The notes: generated by a model not told the origin, from the sequence alone. Positions 23,811 through 35,519 are shown, numbered from the stretch's first letter. The stretch: 64,000 nucleotides of DNA from Pelobates cultripes (GCA_933207985.1 OW240913.1:100289126-100353125), one strand, 5' to 3'. Made by a program: numbers and translations.

Positions 23811-24140
23811 TATCCTACATGTGGGGAGTTTAAATACCACTGTATGCTGTTTTACTCAGAGCTGATTATAGCTCTCCCAATTGTAAGTTGGCACTCTTAG
23901 GACCTCAGTATTGTCTGCTGTTGCAGTTAACCTATGTTATTGCACCATTGGGTTTTTCCCCCTTTTATGTATATTATATGCTGACGCTTATCTGGAATGC
24001 TTTAAGAAGTCTTGAGGATACACCTCCAAGTGTCCAGTTATATCCTACATGTGGGGAGTATTAAATACCACTGTATGCTGTTTTACCTAGAGCTGGGCAT
24101 AGCTCTTTATATTGTGAGTTGGCACTTCTCTACGTCTATG
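23811..24140. repeat. Direct repeat, period 230 bp
   Basis: TATCCTACATGTGGGGAGT followed by AAATACCACTGTATGCTGTT and AGCTCT...GTTGGCACT occurs at 23,811 and again at 24,041. The copies are about 90 bp long and diverged. The source element was not identified. Confidence 0.65.
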
Positions 24141-25086
24141 TTGTTCGTGATCCAGCTTTCCTAAAACGGTTTTGCACTATTGGTCTCGGTTTCTGCTTTT
24201 GTATTTCATATTTACCACTGAAGATTCAAAGCAAGGACTGAAGAATATACACTCCAGGTCTTCACTGTACTTTGAGACTCTTTATATTATTGCTGATTTT
24301 TGTTTATTATCTCTCATTGTCCAACTTAGCGCACCCTGTATTTGTTGTATCTTGAGTGTATGTGTGTGTGTGTCTCTGTTAGCTTGTGTATGCGTATCTG
24401 TCAGTGAATGTGTGTGTATTTAGAAGGTAGGGTGCGGGGGGAAGGGTGGGGTGGCGGGGAGGGCGTCTGAGTTTTGTCCTGCCTAGGGCAGCACAAAACC
24501 AGGATACACCACTGATTGTAGTATAAAGAAACATTGCTTTTAGTATTATTGCTGTGGGTTGCAATTATATGGAGCTCCTAGAAAAGAGGGACAGATGATT
24601 TGGTCCCAAAATAGGAACTGTTCCTCCTCGGTATATACATTTGGGACACCTGGAAGGTATGCACCCATACGTCTCTATTAAGGAACATAGAGCTAATGTG
24701 GACCAGACTCACTGCACTGATGAGGTCAGAAGATTTCCTATTTTAATTCTACAGATTAACAAACAAACAAAAATATTTTGAGAGAGAAAAGAAGGTGTTT
24801 GTTCCTGGCAGGTATGTGCCAATGGCATAGCTTACTAATGAAGTAACAGTGCCATGTTATCTGTACCATAAAGTGTGACAGCTCAGCACACACGCAAACT
24901 GCATTTGCCCAGGTGTCCCGAGGAGTAAGCAACTGAGCCCAGGACAGTTTGGAGGAGTGTCTGTGTACACTGACTTGCTGTCTGATTTCCCTTGATAAAA
25001 TATAGACAAAGTAGAAGCAACAATATCACAAGTGAATAGAGTCCTTGGACATTCTATAGATGTGTATTGTTCACAGAAATATTAAG

Positions 25087-25252
25087 TTTTAAATCCTCTA
25101 GAATGTAGGCTTTTTTGAGCAGGGCCCTCAAAATGTTCTGTTCCTGTACATCCAACTTGTCTAGTTGCAGACACATGTCTGTTAGTCCACCCATTGAACA
25201 GCGCTACTGAATTTTTGGTGCTTAATAAATAATAATAAGAATAATAAAATAG
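25087..25252 (+). mobile_element. L2-like LINE 3' tail fragment
   Basis: GAGCAGGGCCCTCA...TTCTGTTCCTGTACAT...ACAGCGCTACTGAATTTTTG then AATAAATAATAATAAGAAT: the same tail order as the copies at 5.9 and 35.8 kb. Confidence 0.6.
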
Positions 25253-25297
25253 CGATGAATAGAAGATTACTACTTCTGCAGCATTATTTTAGAAACC

Positions 25298-25305
25298 ATG
25301 CAGAG
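25298..25305 (+). repeat. 8-bp target-site duplication, left copy
   Basis: ATGCAGAG directly abuts the CAGGG terminus of the hAT-like element; the identical 8-mer lies at 26,554-26,561. Confidence 0.9.
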
Positions 25306-25683
25306 CAGGGCTCGAGTCCTGCAGGAACGCATGGGAACGGGTTCCTGCACTTTTTCCAAAGCAGGAACGCCGTTCCCATTACCTGTCCTGCAGGACCGGC
25401 CCTGCTACCTGCACTGAGGGGCCGTCACACACTGTGTTCCCTCTCCAGCTATAACTCTCGAGAGACCCGCGGCTGTTACCATGGCAACGCTCCGCACAGG
25501 CGAGTCTCGCGAGAGTTAGAGCTGGAGAGGGAACACAGCCTGTGATGGCCCCTCTGTGCAGCGGCTGGCTCCCTCCAGCATACCACCGGACCACCAGGCG
25601 ATCTCCCCCCTCCCTGACAAGGTAAGAAGCAGGGAGGGGGGAATAAAATAAACAAATATAAACACATAAAGTAAGAAAAAATG

Positions 25684-26175
25684 CTTCTCCCCACATCATC
25701 CAGCACTCACACACCCATCATCCAGCACACACACACCCATCATCCAGCACTCACACACACCATCATCCAGCACTCACACACACACATCATCCAGCACTCA
25801 CACACACATCATCCAGCACTCACACACACGTCATCCAGCACTCACACACACACATCATCCAGCACTCACACACACATCGTATCCCACACACACACATCAT
25901 CCAGCACTCACACACACATCATCCAGCACTGCGCACACATGTCCAGCACTGCGCACACATCATCCAACGCTGTACACACATCATCCAGCACTTCCTTTAC
26001 ATCATCCAGCACTGCAGCACACACATCATCCAGCACTCGCACACACATCATCCAGCACTCACACACACATCATCCAGCACTCACACACACATCATCCAGC
26101 ACTCACACACACATCATCCAGCACTCACACACACATCATCCAGCACTCACACACACACACACACGTCATCCAGCG
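25684..26175. repeat. Minisatellite, 20-24-bp unit (CATCATCCAGCACTCACACA)
   Basis: Around twenty head-to-tail copies with length variation in the CA stretch, plus variant units (AGCACTGCGCACACAT) in the middle. It is inside the hAT-like element and has no spacers between repeats, so it is not a CRISPR array. Confidence 0.9.
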
Positions 26176-26184
26176 CGCACACCC

Positions 26185-26450
26185 TGCATTCATTATACAC
26201 ACTTCACTCACTACAAACACACTACATTCACTATACACCCTCTGCATTCACTATACACACTCTGCATTTATTATGCACATTCTGCACTCACTACACACTA
26301 CATTCACTATACACACTCTGCATTCACTACAAACACACTGCATTCAGTGTACACACTCTGCACTCAAAACACACTGCATTCATTATACACACTCTGCATT
26401 CACTACAAACACACTACCTTCATTATACACACCCTGCACTGCACTATATG
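26185..26450. repeat. Second tandem array (CACACTCTGCATTCACTATA unit)
   Basis: About a dozen imperfect 18-24-bp units alternating CTGCATTCACTATACACA and CATTCACTACAAACACACT, directly after the first array and inside the same element. Confidence 0.85.
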
Positions 26451-26553
26451 CATAGGAGTGTAATTTTTTTTTTTTTTAAAGGGGGGGGGGACGGACGGAC
26501 GGCGGGAATCTTGGGTGAGTTCCCACACTTTTTTCCCCAGGACTTGACCCCTG

Positions 26554-26561
26554 ATGCAGAG
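26554..26561 (+). repeat. 8-bp target-site duplication, right copy
   Basis: ATGCAGAG immediately after the CCCCTG terminus; identical to 25,298-25,305. Confidence 0.9.
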
Positions 26562-26598
26562 TAACAGTCATGAGTGGAAATAAATTATGTAATCTCAC

Positions 26599-26665
26599 CT
26601 TGTAGAATGCCAAGATGTGTGTGCAGTGTCTCTGCTCTCATCATTTGTAATATTTGCTGCTGAAC
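26599..26665 (-). CDS. Candidate exon upstream of GOLIM4 exon A (uncertain)
   Basis: 67 bp on the minus strand between acceptor CTTATCTAG (or GTTCAG four codons' edge inside) and donor CAAG/GTGAGA. It starts in phase 0 and ends in phase 1, exactly the phase exon A needs, and the junction reads ILQ-VVYEH, similar to the family's QLQVVYEH. The 22 residues (VQQQILQMMRAETLHTHLG + ILQ) are coiled-coil-like. Against it: the residues do not resemble the remembered GOLIM4 stem (KYQQHQESLSAQLQ), although the following exon is almost unchanged. It may be an alternative exon, a diverged one, or chance. Confidence 0.35.
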
Positions 26666-26904
26666 CTAGATAAGAGGCTTAACCTCTGTCAAAATAAACC
26701 TGTGGTGTTTGCAGAAGGCATAGGTTGTGTTACATAAAAGGACTTTGTAATTACAAACACAACAGAGTCCTGTTTTTTACTGGTACAAGTCTACAAAGTG
26801 GAAGCCCTCAGCATTGTAGGCAATGGAAGTAAAAAACACAACATCATGCAAAGAATAGAGGCTACCACAAAAATAGTCCAAGGTCCACATCCTTCAAACT
26901 TACC

Positions 26905-27150
26905 TCTTACCATGGTCCCTACACTATCACATTACAGTGTCTTGAAATCTCCCATAGGAAAGCATCAAGTCAATGCTTTCCTATGGAGAAATCCAAATGC
27001 GTGTGCTGCGCATGCGGTTCTCCCCATAACTGGCGTCTGGAATCAGGTAAGGGTTATTTTATCCTTTACTTGCCAGGGTGAGCTGCAGGGACAGCAGAGG
27101 GGCATTATAGGGTTAAGAATTTAACATTTGTATTCCTAACACTATAGAGT
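26905..27150. mobile_element. TTAA MITE fragment
   Basis: Contains the internal hairpin CCCATAGGAAAGCATCAAG / AATGCTTTCCTATGGAGA and the right-end motif TGTATTCCTAACACTATAG shared with the copy at 36.9-37.4 kb; the termini are eroded. Confidence 0.5.
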
Positions 27151-27179
27151 TGTTTCCTCGGAACAGCTGAACAAAACAT

Positions 27180-28905
27180 AGAATAAAAAACAACACAGAA
27201 ATGGTGGGTTGGCGCTAGAGAGCCAGAGAATACGCAACTACCCCCAGTGCCCAAAATCACTAAATGGCACTCAGATATAAAGTGATAAAAAGAAAAGTAT
27301 AAGGGGGGTGCACATAAAATTAAGAAAAAATATATTTATACTTAGTATAAGTAGGACACCTCCTGATTGACCTATAATAAAAACACATACATAGTGTAAT
27401 ACTGTTATATAAAAAACATTGGTCAGTCACAGGTATTGGGTCACTCACAGTATATAGAGCCACATGAAGCTGGCAGATGAATAATAAGCTTATTCTGGCT
27501 TTCAGCTTCCCAACAGGTCTGCTTCTTTTCCCAGCCTTTCAATAAATTCCAGGACATCCAGTAATAAGGAACAAATGGTAACTTTACTGGTTAAAATACA
27601 GGATACAGGAAAAGCTAAAATAACATAAAAAAGTCCACAGCACTAACGCGTTTTGACCTCCAGGTCTTTATGAAAGTGTGTGGTGAATGCTGGTCTTCTT
27701 TCTCTTAAATAGTGTTTCCATCTTTAAATTTGGCGCCATTTTGCCGGCGTCCGTCTTCACTTCCGGGTTCGCCGTGTTTCCACGTCACGTGACCTCCCGT
27801 CTGATCACGTGATCATACGTCGGGACGTCACTTCCGGGTTTTCGATCTACACTTCACAAGCTTTATGTGTATCAACAGTCCTGGCGTTTTTTGCCATATT
27901 TAAAGTGGGAAAAACCCTACACACAGAAAAATCTAAAAAGATCAGTTTAATTTATACACTGAATCTTCTTATTTCAATATATTTGACCACATATATATAC
28001 ATAAATAAAACAACATATATTTAGCTAAAGGTATTTCATAATATGTATACAGCTATATGGAAATACTCATTACACATCTTATATATCGAATTACATAGAT
28101 AAGAACATAATTACAACAAAGAAGGTTATATTTCAACATACACTATGTATGTAAAACTATAAGATACTCAAAATAACTAGTACATGAGTATCCACTGGAA
28201 TAATAAATAATAATGATTCTATGCACCGTGAGATATAGAGATATATACAATAAGAAAATACAATAATAGAAAAATGGGTCAGGTGAAAGTAGAAAATAAC
28301 TGCCTAATGGCAAAAAACTCCCTTCCTAATGTCTCTAAAAGTAGATACTGCAGTACACAGGTTTAGACTTTAATATATAATGCTTCATAGGTCAATATCT
28401 GTGACTACAGGCTGGTATCAATACATCCAAAGAATATATAAGAGACATTAAGGACTTGCTTTTACCTAGTAAGTCTCAAGCTGTGGCATTATATAAGATA
28501 TAATACTAAATTGCTAGCATATTGGAACATTAGAGGCTGAGTAAGCAGAAAATTATAAATAGATACTATATGTGGGATCTATTGAAAATAATTCAATCAG
28601 TAAATTGTATCAAAAAAGTATCTATAATGTTAACTGCCATGTACTCAATTACTAGCATATTGGAACATAAGTAACTGAATAAGCAGAAGAGTATAAATAG
28701 ATACTATATATTGGATATAAAATAATCCAAAAAATAAAACGTATTAAGAGTAGTATCTATCATAATAACTGCCACATATAAAGTAAGTCCAAAATTATTG
28801 AATAGACAGAATATATCCACAAATGGATCTGTTATATAATATGCCACATATTAGGAGGTATAAAGCATAAGAGAGAGATAAAGTGAATAGTGAAAAAACA
28901 GTGTG
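27180..28905. repeat. Unidentified AT-rich repeat unit cut by the assembly gap
   Basis: Contains CACTAACGCGTTTTGACCTC and CAGGTCTTTATGAAAGT, then a CpG-richer block with CACGTCACGTGACC and GATCACGTGATC (27,770-27,815), then AT-rich DNA. A 138-bp direct repeat (CTAGCATATTGGAACAT at 28,514 and 28,652) with AGATACTATAT motifs lies before the N gap. No long ORF. The ACGCG...GGTCTTTATGAAAG block looks like a frequent amphibian or fish interspersed repeat, but I cannot name the family. Confidence 0.4.
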
Positions 28906-29005
28906 NNNNNNNNNNNNNNNNNNNNNNNNNNNNNNNNNNNNNNNNNNNNNNNNNNNNNNNNNNNNNNNNNNNNNNNNNNNNNNNNNNNNNNNNNNNNNNN
29001 NNNNN
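28906..29005. other. Assembly gap (100 N)
   Basis: Exactly 100 Ns, the conventional length for a gap of unknown size between contigs. Continuity of GOLIM4 intron sequence across it is not proven. Confidence 0.99.
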
Positions 29006-30768
29006 TCAAATCTAGAACACTCTATAGCTAACTGTCCAGGACACAGTCAGCACGATCCAGCGAACTGCTCTGTATTCAGCTGAATCCCTTGAAGTCGCTG
29101 GGGGAGTCTTCTTGGGAGAATGCAGAAATATATTTTCTGGATTGAATTTGTCTTACAAACATCAGTGAATGCAGAGCCATATGATTAGGGCAGTGGACTG
29201 TAATATTCTGGTGACCTGCTAAATATAGTCAATAAAATTTAACCCGCAGAGATATGTATAGAACGCTGTCAGCCAGCACGTGGTCCTGCAGAGTTCATAT
29301 AGCTGATACCAGTACTGGCTTCTCCTGATATGTGAGTTTACAATTCTAACACATGGAACCAACAGCGAGCTCCTGTATTCTGGGATTACAGCGCGGCTGC
29401 CGTATGGTGCTATAAAAAATATTGGCATGGTCTGCCTCTACATTCAATGAACAAATCATGTTTTTAAATCACGTACTGCACGTTTTGAGGAACACTGTAG
29501 TGGTTATGGTGGCTGGATTGTCCAGGCGTTCCCCCTATTGTAAGTACTCTTTTAGAATGGTTTGAATTCTTGCCTGGGGTAACGCTCCTTGCCTCCACTA
29601 GTAATTAAGTGGTTATGGTGCTTAACCACACAATGGGCAATATGACACCCCTAATCTCAGTCCTGCCAAAGATTGGTGAGAGTTACACTCCCAGCCAGCA
29701 GCTGCCATCATTGTTTAGCTCCTGTCCCTAAACTGATATTCAAGGAGGGGGGCTTGGGGAGACGGTGTAAATCTCTCTCCCCTGCTCCTCTGCTGCCATA
29801 TTTATAATGGTAAAGGGGCTGAATTAATAGCAAGTGCTGCTATTCCTGCAAATCGTGTGGCTTATTATGATGTCTCCGTATATATAATAATAATATAATA
29901 TGTTCATGTACAAAATATAATATAAACTCGCTATCAAACGAGATTGCTTGTAATGCACCGATTCAGGAAATAAAAGGTAAATGACGTTTAGAACTCCTGA
30001 GTTTGCTGAAAATATGCGATTCCCCGATCAATGAAATGGATCGCTTACTGTAAGAGGATAAAAATATATGATGATCTCTGCAAGGTTGGAGAATGCATGG
30101 GCTCTCCCCTCCCCAACCTTCCAGCCATAAACCATCGACCTCCTCCCTCATTAGAAGGAAGAATTCCCTACGTACCGGAATAGACTTACTGGCGTGGATG
30201 GCGATACTGCGCGATTACCATCAGGCTCTTGTATCAGCCTTTATTTAGATTCGCACTATTTTCGTGTATTCTAAATCTGGCCATTTCACTTAAGACCTAT
30301 AAATGTTTAATGCATTGATTCTGGAAGCTATTGACTGAAGTCCCCAAGGAAGAGGGATACATTTCAACTTGAATGTTCTGCATTAAGGTCATTAGGAGGA
30401 TTCCTCCCAATTAGGGTCTGTATTGGATGTTTATTGCAGGCAGAGTTTTAAAGATACAGCGCCACTAGGCAGGGTAGAAAAACGCTAGCCTGGGTTATTT
30501 GCTAAAGTGGGAAATATTGGGAATTAAAAGAGAATTTCAAATTTACGTCAAAATAGTTAAACTGAGAAAATTCTCCAAGCCAGCTATATTCGGCAACTTT
30601 AACATCTGAATTCCCCTTTGGGTTCCTGTTGGATTTGAATAGTTCTGCACTGTTCCCATGTTAGTGGGTTTTCCTGTCTGTGTGAATCCATCCTCTTCAG
30701 TCTGAAAACATTGATTTGTTTCCTTGATGCTCTCCTTTGTTGCCCACTCTAGTGGCTGTGATGCCAAG
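29006..30768. other. Non-coding stretch after the gap
   Basis: Contains a diverged repeat with GGAACACTGTAGTGGTTATG ... AAGTGGTTATGGTGCTTAAC (29,481-29,630) resembling the MITE family below, and the GGGAATTAAAAGAGAATTTC-type short MITE at about 30,500-30,720. No exon seen. Confidence 0.4.
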
Positions 30769-31147
30769 TGTACCCTGGCTCGGTTTGTAATGAAGTAACA
30801 GTTTGCCCTCTTACCTTGCCGGGCTCCTGGTCCACTCCCAGGGCTGGTGACGTGTATCCAGGAGAGCTGTGGAGGCCGGATGCCGATCCAATTGCCATTC
30901 GCTGGCTGAATGTGTCACCGACGGCTCTCAATGAATGCAGTTCTGTGAACATTTGTGGAAGAATGATTCCGGGCTGGCTAATGTCATCCCAATTACGTTG
31001 TCGGAGGTGGAGTTACACCTGTAGCAGCAGTGCAGCTAAACTCCGTATGTGCAGCGTTTCATAGCGAAACACTGAACATACAGACTGCAGGCACCATAAC
31101 CACTTCTAATCATTGAAATGGTCATGGTGCTTGGAGTAATACTTTAA
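30769..31147. mobile_element. MITE of the CACCATGACCACTT type, left-truncated copy
   Basis: Shares with the copy at 52,870-53,304 the blocks GTACCCTGG, TGACATTAGCCAGCC, TGTATGTGCAGTGTTTC-like sequence and GGTCATGGTGC, ending in TTAA at 31,144-31,147. The minus-strand ORF here with a donor-like end (GGCAAG/GTAAGAGG) is part of this repeat, not a gene. Confidence 0.65.
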
Positions 31148-34100
31148 TGGTGTTTCGTTACTAAGATGGCAATTGTTGTGCATTAAGATCCTGTATTTTA
31201 CGCATTATATATGGATTTAGTCGAAAACATTTTATTATTAGTTCTAACTAATAATAAAAAATTTAAAAATTGCAATCATAAAAAAAATCTACTTCTAAGA
31301 ACCTGAAATTGCACAGTGTAGACAAGCTGACTGCGGCTCCCGGCACCTCCCACTCTCACAGGAAGTGGCTCCACCAATCAGGAGCCTCTTATTCTAGGGT
31401 TTGATCTTAGCCACAAGTAGCCGATCCACTTAGCTCAGACGGCAGACGACACACGTTTGGCTCCCTCTTCCAGGGAGGTGAAAGAGATTGGACATGCAGG
31501 AGGAAATATAATTAATATATTTGTTTAAATGAATAAACTGCAAAACAAATGTTAAAATAGCCAGGCCATGACTTGATTTCAACTTTTAGTAATTAAATCC
31601 ATCAGTATTTCGGTCAGAATGAATCCTCGGGCTGAGAACTTGTTTCATGGGAAATAAAGTGTAGATTTGTTGTTTTGGACACAGTGTCCCTTTGGCAAAT
31701 GCTGTTTGAAAGTCTGAATATTGCAGTGTACGGAGCCGGACTGGGACCCCGAATTCCTGATAATAAACCCTTTAATAAATAATGCTCTATGAAACGAAGT
31801 TCGAGAAATGGAAGGTTACCATGGATATCAATTCTGTGTTCCTGCTGGTTATTCCATTTTAAGGGACCATTTTGCATATTTGAGTTTTTATTGCGGTTTT
31901 AACGAATGCGGTACAAAACTTGCAGGGTTTACAAAGATATAGTATAATACAGAATACCGTAGAAACTGAAAAACTGCGCCTCGCAAACAAAATATCTGCA
32001 GGTGTCGATAAGTTGCTCAGAAGCAAATGTGCAGCCATTGTATTCCAATGGCACAAAATGTTATATATGGCAAGACCCCAAGCCTGGTTAAATATTTTAA
32101 ACGGTGAGCTCTCTGCTGGCCACGATGATGAGCTAGCTCCCAGCAGAGGGCAGAGCCTGGCTTCCCTTTATTTGTTGCACAAGTTTAGCAGACCGTAAAT
32201 GTGTCTAATTTTTCAGGTGTCTAGGCAACCCTAATCTTGTACACATGTCCCGCTACTGACATTTATTGCAGTGGGACACACGGCTTACACGAAACCTTCT
32301 GTCCCAACTGTTCCAAGAAGCCTTACCGACATACTGCTGGAAAAAGGGAAAGTGGCCCCCGCCTGTGACCGGAACATAATAAATCTAGAATTACTATTAT
32401 AATTAGCACCAACATAATCACAGGGCTGTATAGATCGGCAGAATTGTACACATATGTCTACATCAGAGTAAAATTGGTTTGGCATTTCTGTTCTTGATAC
32501 ATTGTTGTGACCCTACCCCTTTTTATGCATATTAACAGAGTGGCATGGCATTCATTTGCATATGGTAACACATGATGATGGAATATCTATGGGGGTCTGA
32601 GGGTCCATTATTGGGGTATCTCCAAACACATTCAGAATTATTCACTCAAGGAGGAGTGACCAAGAATTCAGAATTAATTTCAAATCTGAAAATAAAAAAA
32701 TGTATTTTTTCCAGTTAAACTCTTTCGGCCTAAAACACAGGGGTACCTAAAGGTAGATTCCCAGAATTTCTAAAACTACAACTCCCATGATGCTTTGCAT
32801 GTTTTTAGAATAGAATGACAAGGCATCACGGAAGCTGTAGTTTTAAAATATCTGGGGATCTACCTGTTGGGTCAAATTCACCTTGTGCAATATTTTTTTT
32901 TTCTTCTTGGTAATCCAAGGTGAATTTCACTGATTGGACACACCATCGTTTTAAAATCAGGGCGCTCCCGATGGAATCCAAGGTGATGCCACAAAATGCG
33001 CCGGAACCACCAAATTTGTCACCGTTTTTATTTAATTCACTAAGCAGTTAGTAACGATGAATTAGTAAATGCAGTGTAAATCGTTGGAAAGGAAGAATTT
33101 TATTTATTAGTTTGGAATTGACGATGATGATTTTTTTTTTATTATAACTATTTTTCGATTTGTTGTTTTTTTTCTCCCCCAATATAACTGCACAACGTTG
33201 CTTCATCGCAAGATGTTTTTGGCATCGATTTTCCATTTTCCAATCCCATCGCTCCCTTACCAGTAAATGTATAATACAGATAATGTAACAAAACAAAGCA
33301 GTTCCCGTAACTGTAAACATGCCTTGAAATAGCACGGCTTGTGATAAGATGAGGATACAGTGACAGATCTGTCCCCTCATAGCATCGCTCGCTACTGTTT
33401 TCTGGGGTTTTTTTAGTCCCAGCTGAGTCTATTTTTGCTGGCTCTATTATCTCTTCCAGGAAAGTACCTTTTATGTGTCTTTTTATGCTGTCAAAAGCTG
33501 TTCGCTTAATTGGTGACTGCGTCAACGACTCAAACACGGGAAAAATATAACTTGGGAAGATGTTTTTTGTTTCATGATTATAAAGATTGAGTATGTTTGT
33601 TTTATTTTTAACCTGTCTCTGGAATAGTAAGTATTCTTTACATATATTTATACATTGGGTGTGTGCTATATGCTATTTTTTTATGTTGTGTATATTTTAT
33701 TGTCGCCCATTTTTTTGACTCTGATAGAACACGCTATTAAATCTCGCTCATTGATTGCGTGTAATGGCTAGAGTAGTGATTTAGCTGTGGGAACAGATAG
33801 TGATTGCTCGCTAACTGACGTCACTCCTGTGATCTGTGACATTTACCGCATTTTAGCCTATTGCATAAAAAATGATTGACAAACAACAATTACGGAGACC
33901 TAGGTTTACGTCAAGCCTTATTTTACATGGCTATAACGGAGCTGGCCGCAGGTATTGGAAACCTTAGGCCGGAATAAAGGAAATAAGAAACAATTTTGAT
34001 CAATTTATCTGCAGAAATAAAAAAATTTATTTGGCCTGTTCTTATGTTAGATATACCAGTCTGGATTCGGCAGTAATAGTAGTTTGGGATAAGCTTGTAG

Positions 34101-34199
34101 GACGCCCCAGAATAGCATTGACTATGACACAGAATTTATAGCACTTTCACTTTGTATACTTTTAAATCGTTTCCATCAAAATGTCAAATATCAAAAATA
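31148..34199. other. Non-coding stretch with short MITEs
   Basis: At 32,751-32,875 is a foldback with GGTAGATTCCCAGAATTTCT, ACAACTCCCATGATGCTTTG and the inverted AGCTGTAGTTTTAAAATATC...GGGGATCTACC. It sits inside an older repeat (CAGAATTAATTTCAAATCTG ... AAGGTGAATTTCACTGATT). At 31,320-31,490 is a slightly GC-richer patch with an inverted CCAAT motif. No coding exon identified. Confidence 0.4.
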
Positions 34200-34659
34200 T
34201 TAAACACAGTTGTTTTCCTGGAACTATATCTCCTTAGAGTGTCCCCCTACGTCGCGGCTTCTGTCCCTTACCTGAGTCCATCGGTGATGTCCCTCGGCTC
34301 TGGTTCAGGCTCCGCCTCTGTTCCTCCCCGCGCTGACATCAGCTGCGCTCGCATTAGTATTTTCCCCCATAGCTGTACTCGCATTAGCATAATGCTTTGC
34401 TATTGGTTGTTCATGATGCTTGATGTCCTTATGCATAGTGTGAGGATGTCCAGCGACCAAAAGTCACCTAACCACCCAGAAGTCTCTCTGGTGGCTGTCT
34501 GGTAGACAGCCACTATAGGTGGAGTTAACCCTCAAAGGTAATTATTGCAGTTTATTAAAACTGCAATACTTACCTTTGCAGGGTTAAGGTTGCTGGGACA
34601 CTGCACCCAGACCACTTCAATGAGCTGAAGTGGTCTTGGTGCTTATAGCGTCCCTTTAA
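34200..34659. mobile_element. TTAA MITE copy
   Basis: Begins TTAAACACAGTTGTTTTCCTGG (the left end is diverged), contains the TGGCTGTCTGGTAGACAGCCA hairpin and the AAGTGGTCTTGGTGC motif, and closes TATAGCGTCCCTTTAA. Confidence 0.65.
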
Positions 34660-35519
34660 CCATAAGTCCCCTAATTCTAAGCCACCTTAACAATCCTGAA
34701 ACCTGTATCACAGTGCACACTGCTGTACCCCCATTCTTACAGTGACGTTCTGCAATAAGGACAGCGTGAGTGCCCAGAAATGACACACAATGCATCTTGC
34801 ACTATCTATAGACTTTTTCGATGCTTGAAGCATACCCACCAAAACAAACATTGCCTTCAAAATTACACGATCAAAATGTCACGTCATGTGATTAACATCA
34901 CAATGGTACTGCTTCTATAAGCGTGCAACGTCTGATAATAACATTGTTTTAAACAGTAGTGTTTTTTTTATTTTATTACAGGTAATTTGAGGGTCACATC
35001 ACCTCTGATATACACCTGAGAAAAGTCATGGCTGATTTATTTTATTTTTTAACCCCTGTGTGGCAGATGATAAAAGCCTAACCATGGCCATGAAGAGGTT
35101 AATGGGCACTCTATGCAGGGCAGGTAGTGCCTATGTCTTGTGTAGAACCACCTGTAGAAGACATGTATTAGCCTCAACGTGAAGCCCTCCCTTAACTGTA
35201 AATCACGCGGCAGCGAGCGGGCATTCCCACTCTTGAGTAATTACACCTCAATATGCAAGCACTGTCTGCCGTCCACATTCTGTGCCAGCCCTCATAGCCC
35301 TCCACGTGTGTGTGGGCGAAGGGCAATACTGCCATCTACTGTTTAATGTTGGTCATGACATTTCAGTTGTCATATTATATTGTAGATGCAATATAATGAA
35401 GTATTGCAGTTTCTTTTAATACCTTTTTTATTGGACAGAATTTGTTGTGATGAGCTTTCGGGAGTTACTCCTTTATCACGTCTACTCCATTTAATGTTGA
35501 AATGACATGACTTGGTCAA

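Larger units (their letters stand above)
25306..26553. mobile_element. Non-autonomous hAT-like element carrying minisatellites (1,248 bp)
   Basis: Left end CAGGGCTCGAGTCCTG, right end CAGGACTTGACCCCTG (its inverted counterpart, 13 of 16 positions), flanked by a perfect 8-bp duplication ATGCAGAG. CA(G)...(C)TG-type ends plus an 8-bp duplication are the hallmarks of hAT elements. Inside, from left: GGAACGCATGGGAACGGGTT subterminal repeats, a palindrome with arms around CTCTCCAGCTATAACTCTCG and CGAGAGTTAGAGCTGGAGAG (about 25,410-25,560), then two tandem arrays, then a G-rich run with GGACGGACGGAC. There is no transposase; the 260-codon ORF across the array is repeat translation. The right end lies 45 bp from the candidate exon at 26,599. 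Confidence 0.9.

Noticed and set aside
25684..26175. CRISPR-like regularly spaced repeat
   Set aside because: Units are contiguous, without unique spacers, in a vertebrate genome and inside a transposon.
25681..26463. 260-codon plus-strand ORF rich in His/Thr/Ser
   Set aside because: It is the translation of the minisatellite unit inside a hAT-like element; the composition follows the repeat and there is no start context or conserved domain.
30749..30952. Minus-strand ORF ending at a donor-like GGCAAG/GTAAGA, looking like an exon (SQPGIILPQMFTELHSL...)
   Set aside because: The same blocks (GTACCCTGG, TGACATTAGCCAGCC, GGTCATGGTGC, TTAA end) recur at 52,870-53,304, so it is part of a MITE. 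No protein family was recognised.
31315..31490. GC-richer patch with CCAAT-like and ETS-like motifs as a possible promoter
   Set aside because: Motifs are short and common, CpG density is modest, and no adjoining exon could be supported.
33048..33537. Two overlapping minus-strand ORFs of 110 and 129 codons, one with a hydrophobic stretch that might be the GOLIM4 membrane anchor
   Set aside because: No match to the GOLIM4 N-terminal pattern (basic tail, Leu-rich anchor, LQTQL), no donor in the needed phase, and no other family recognised.
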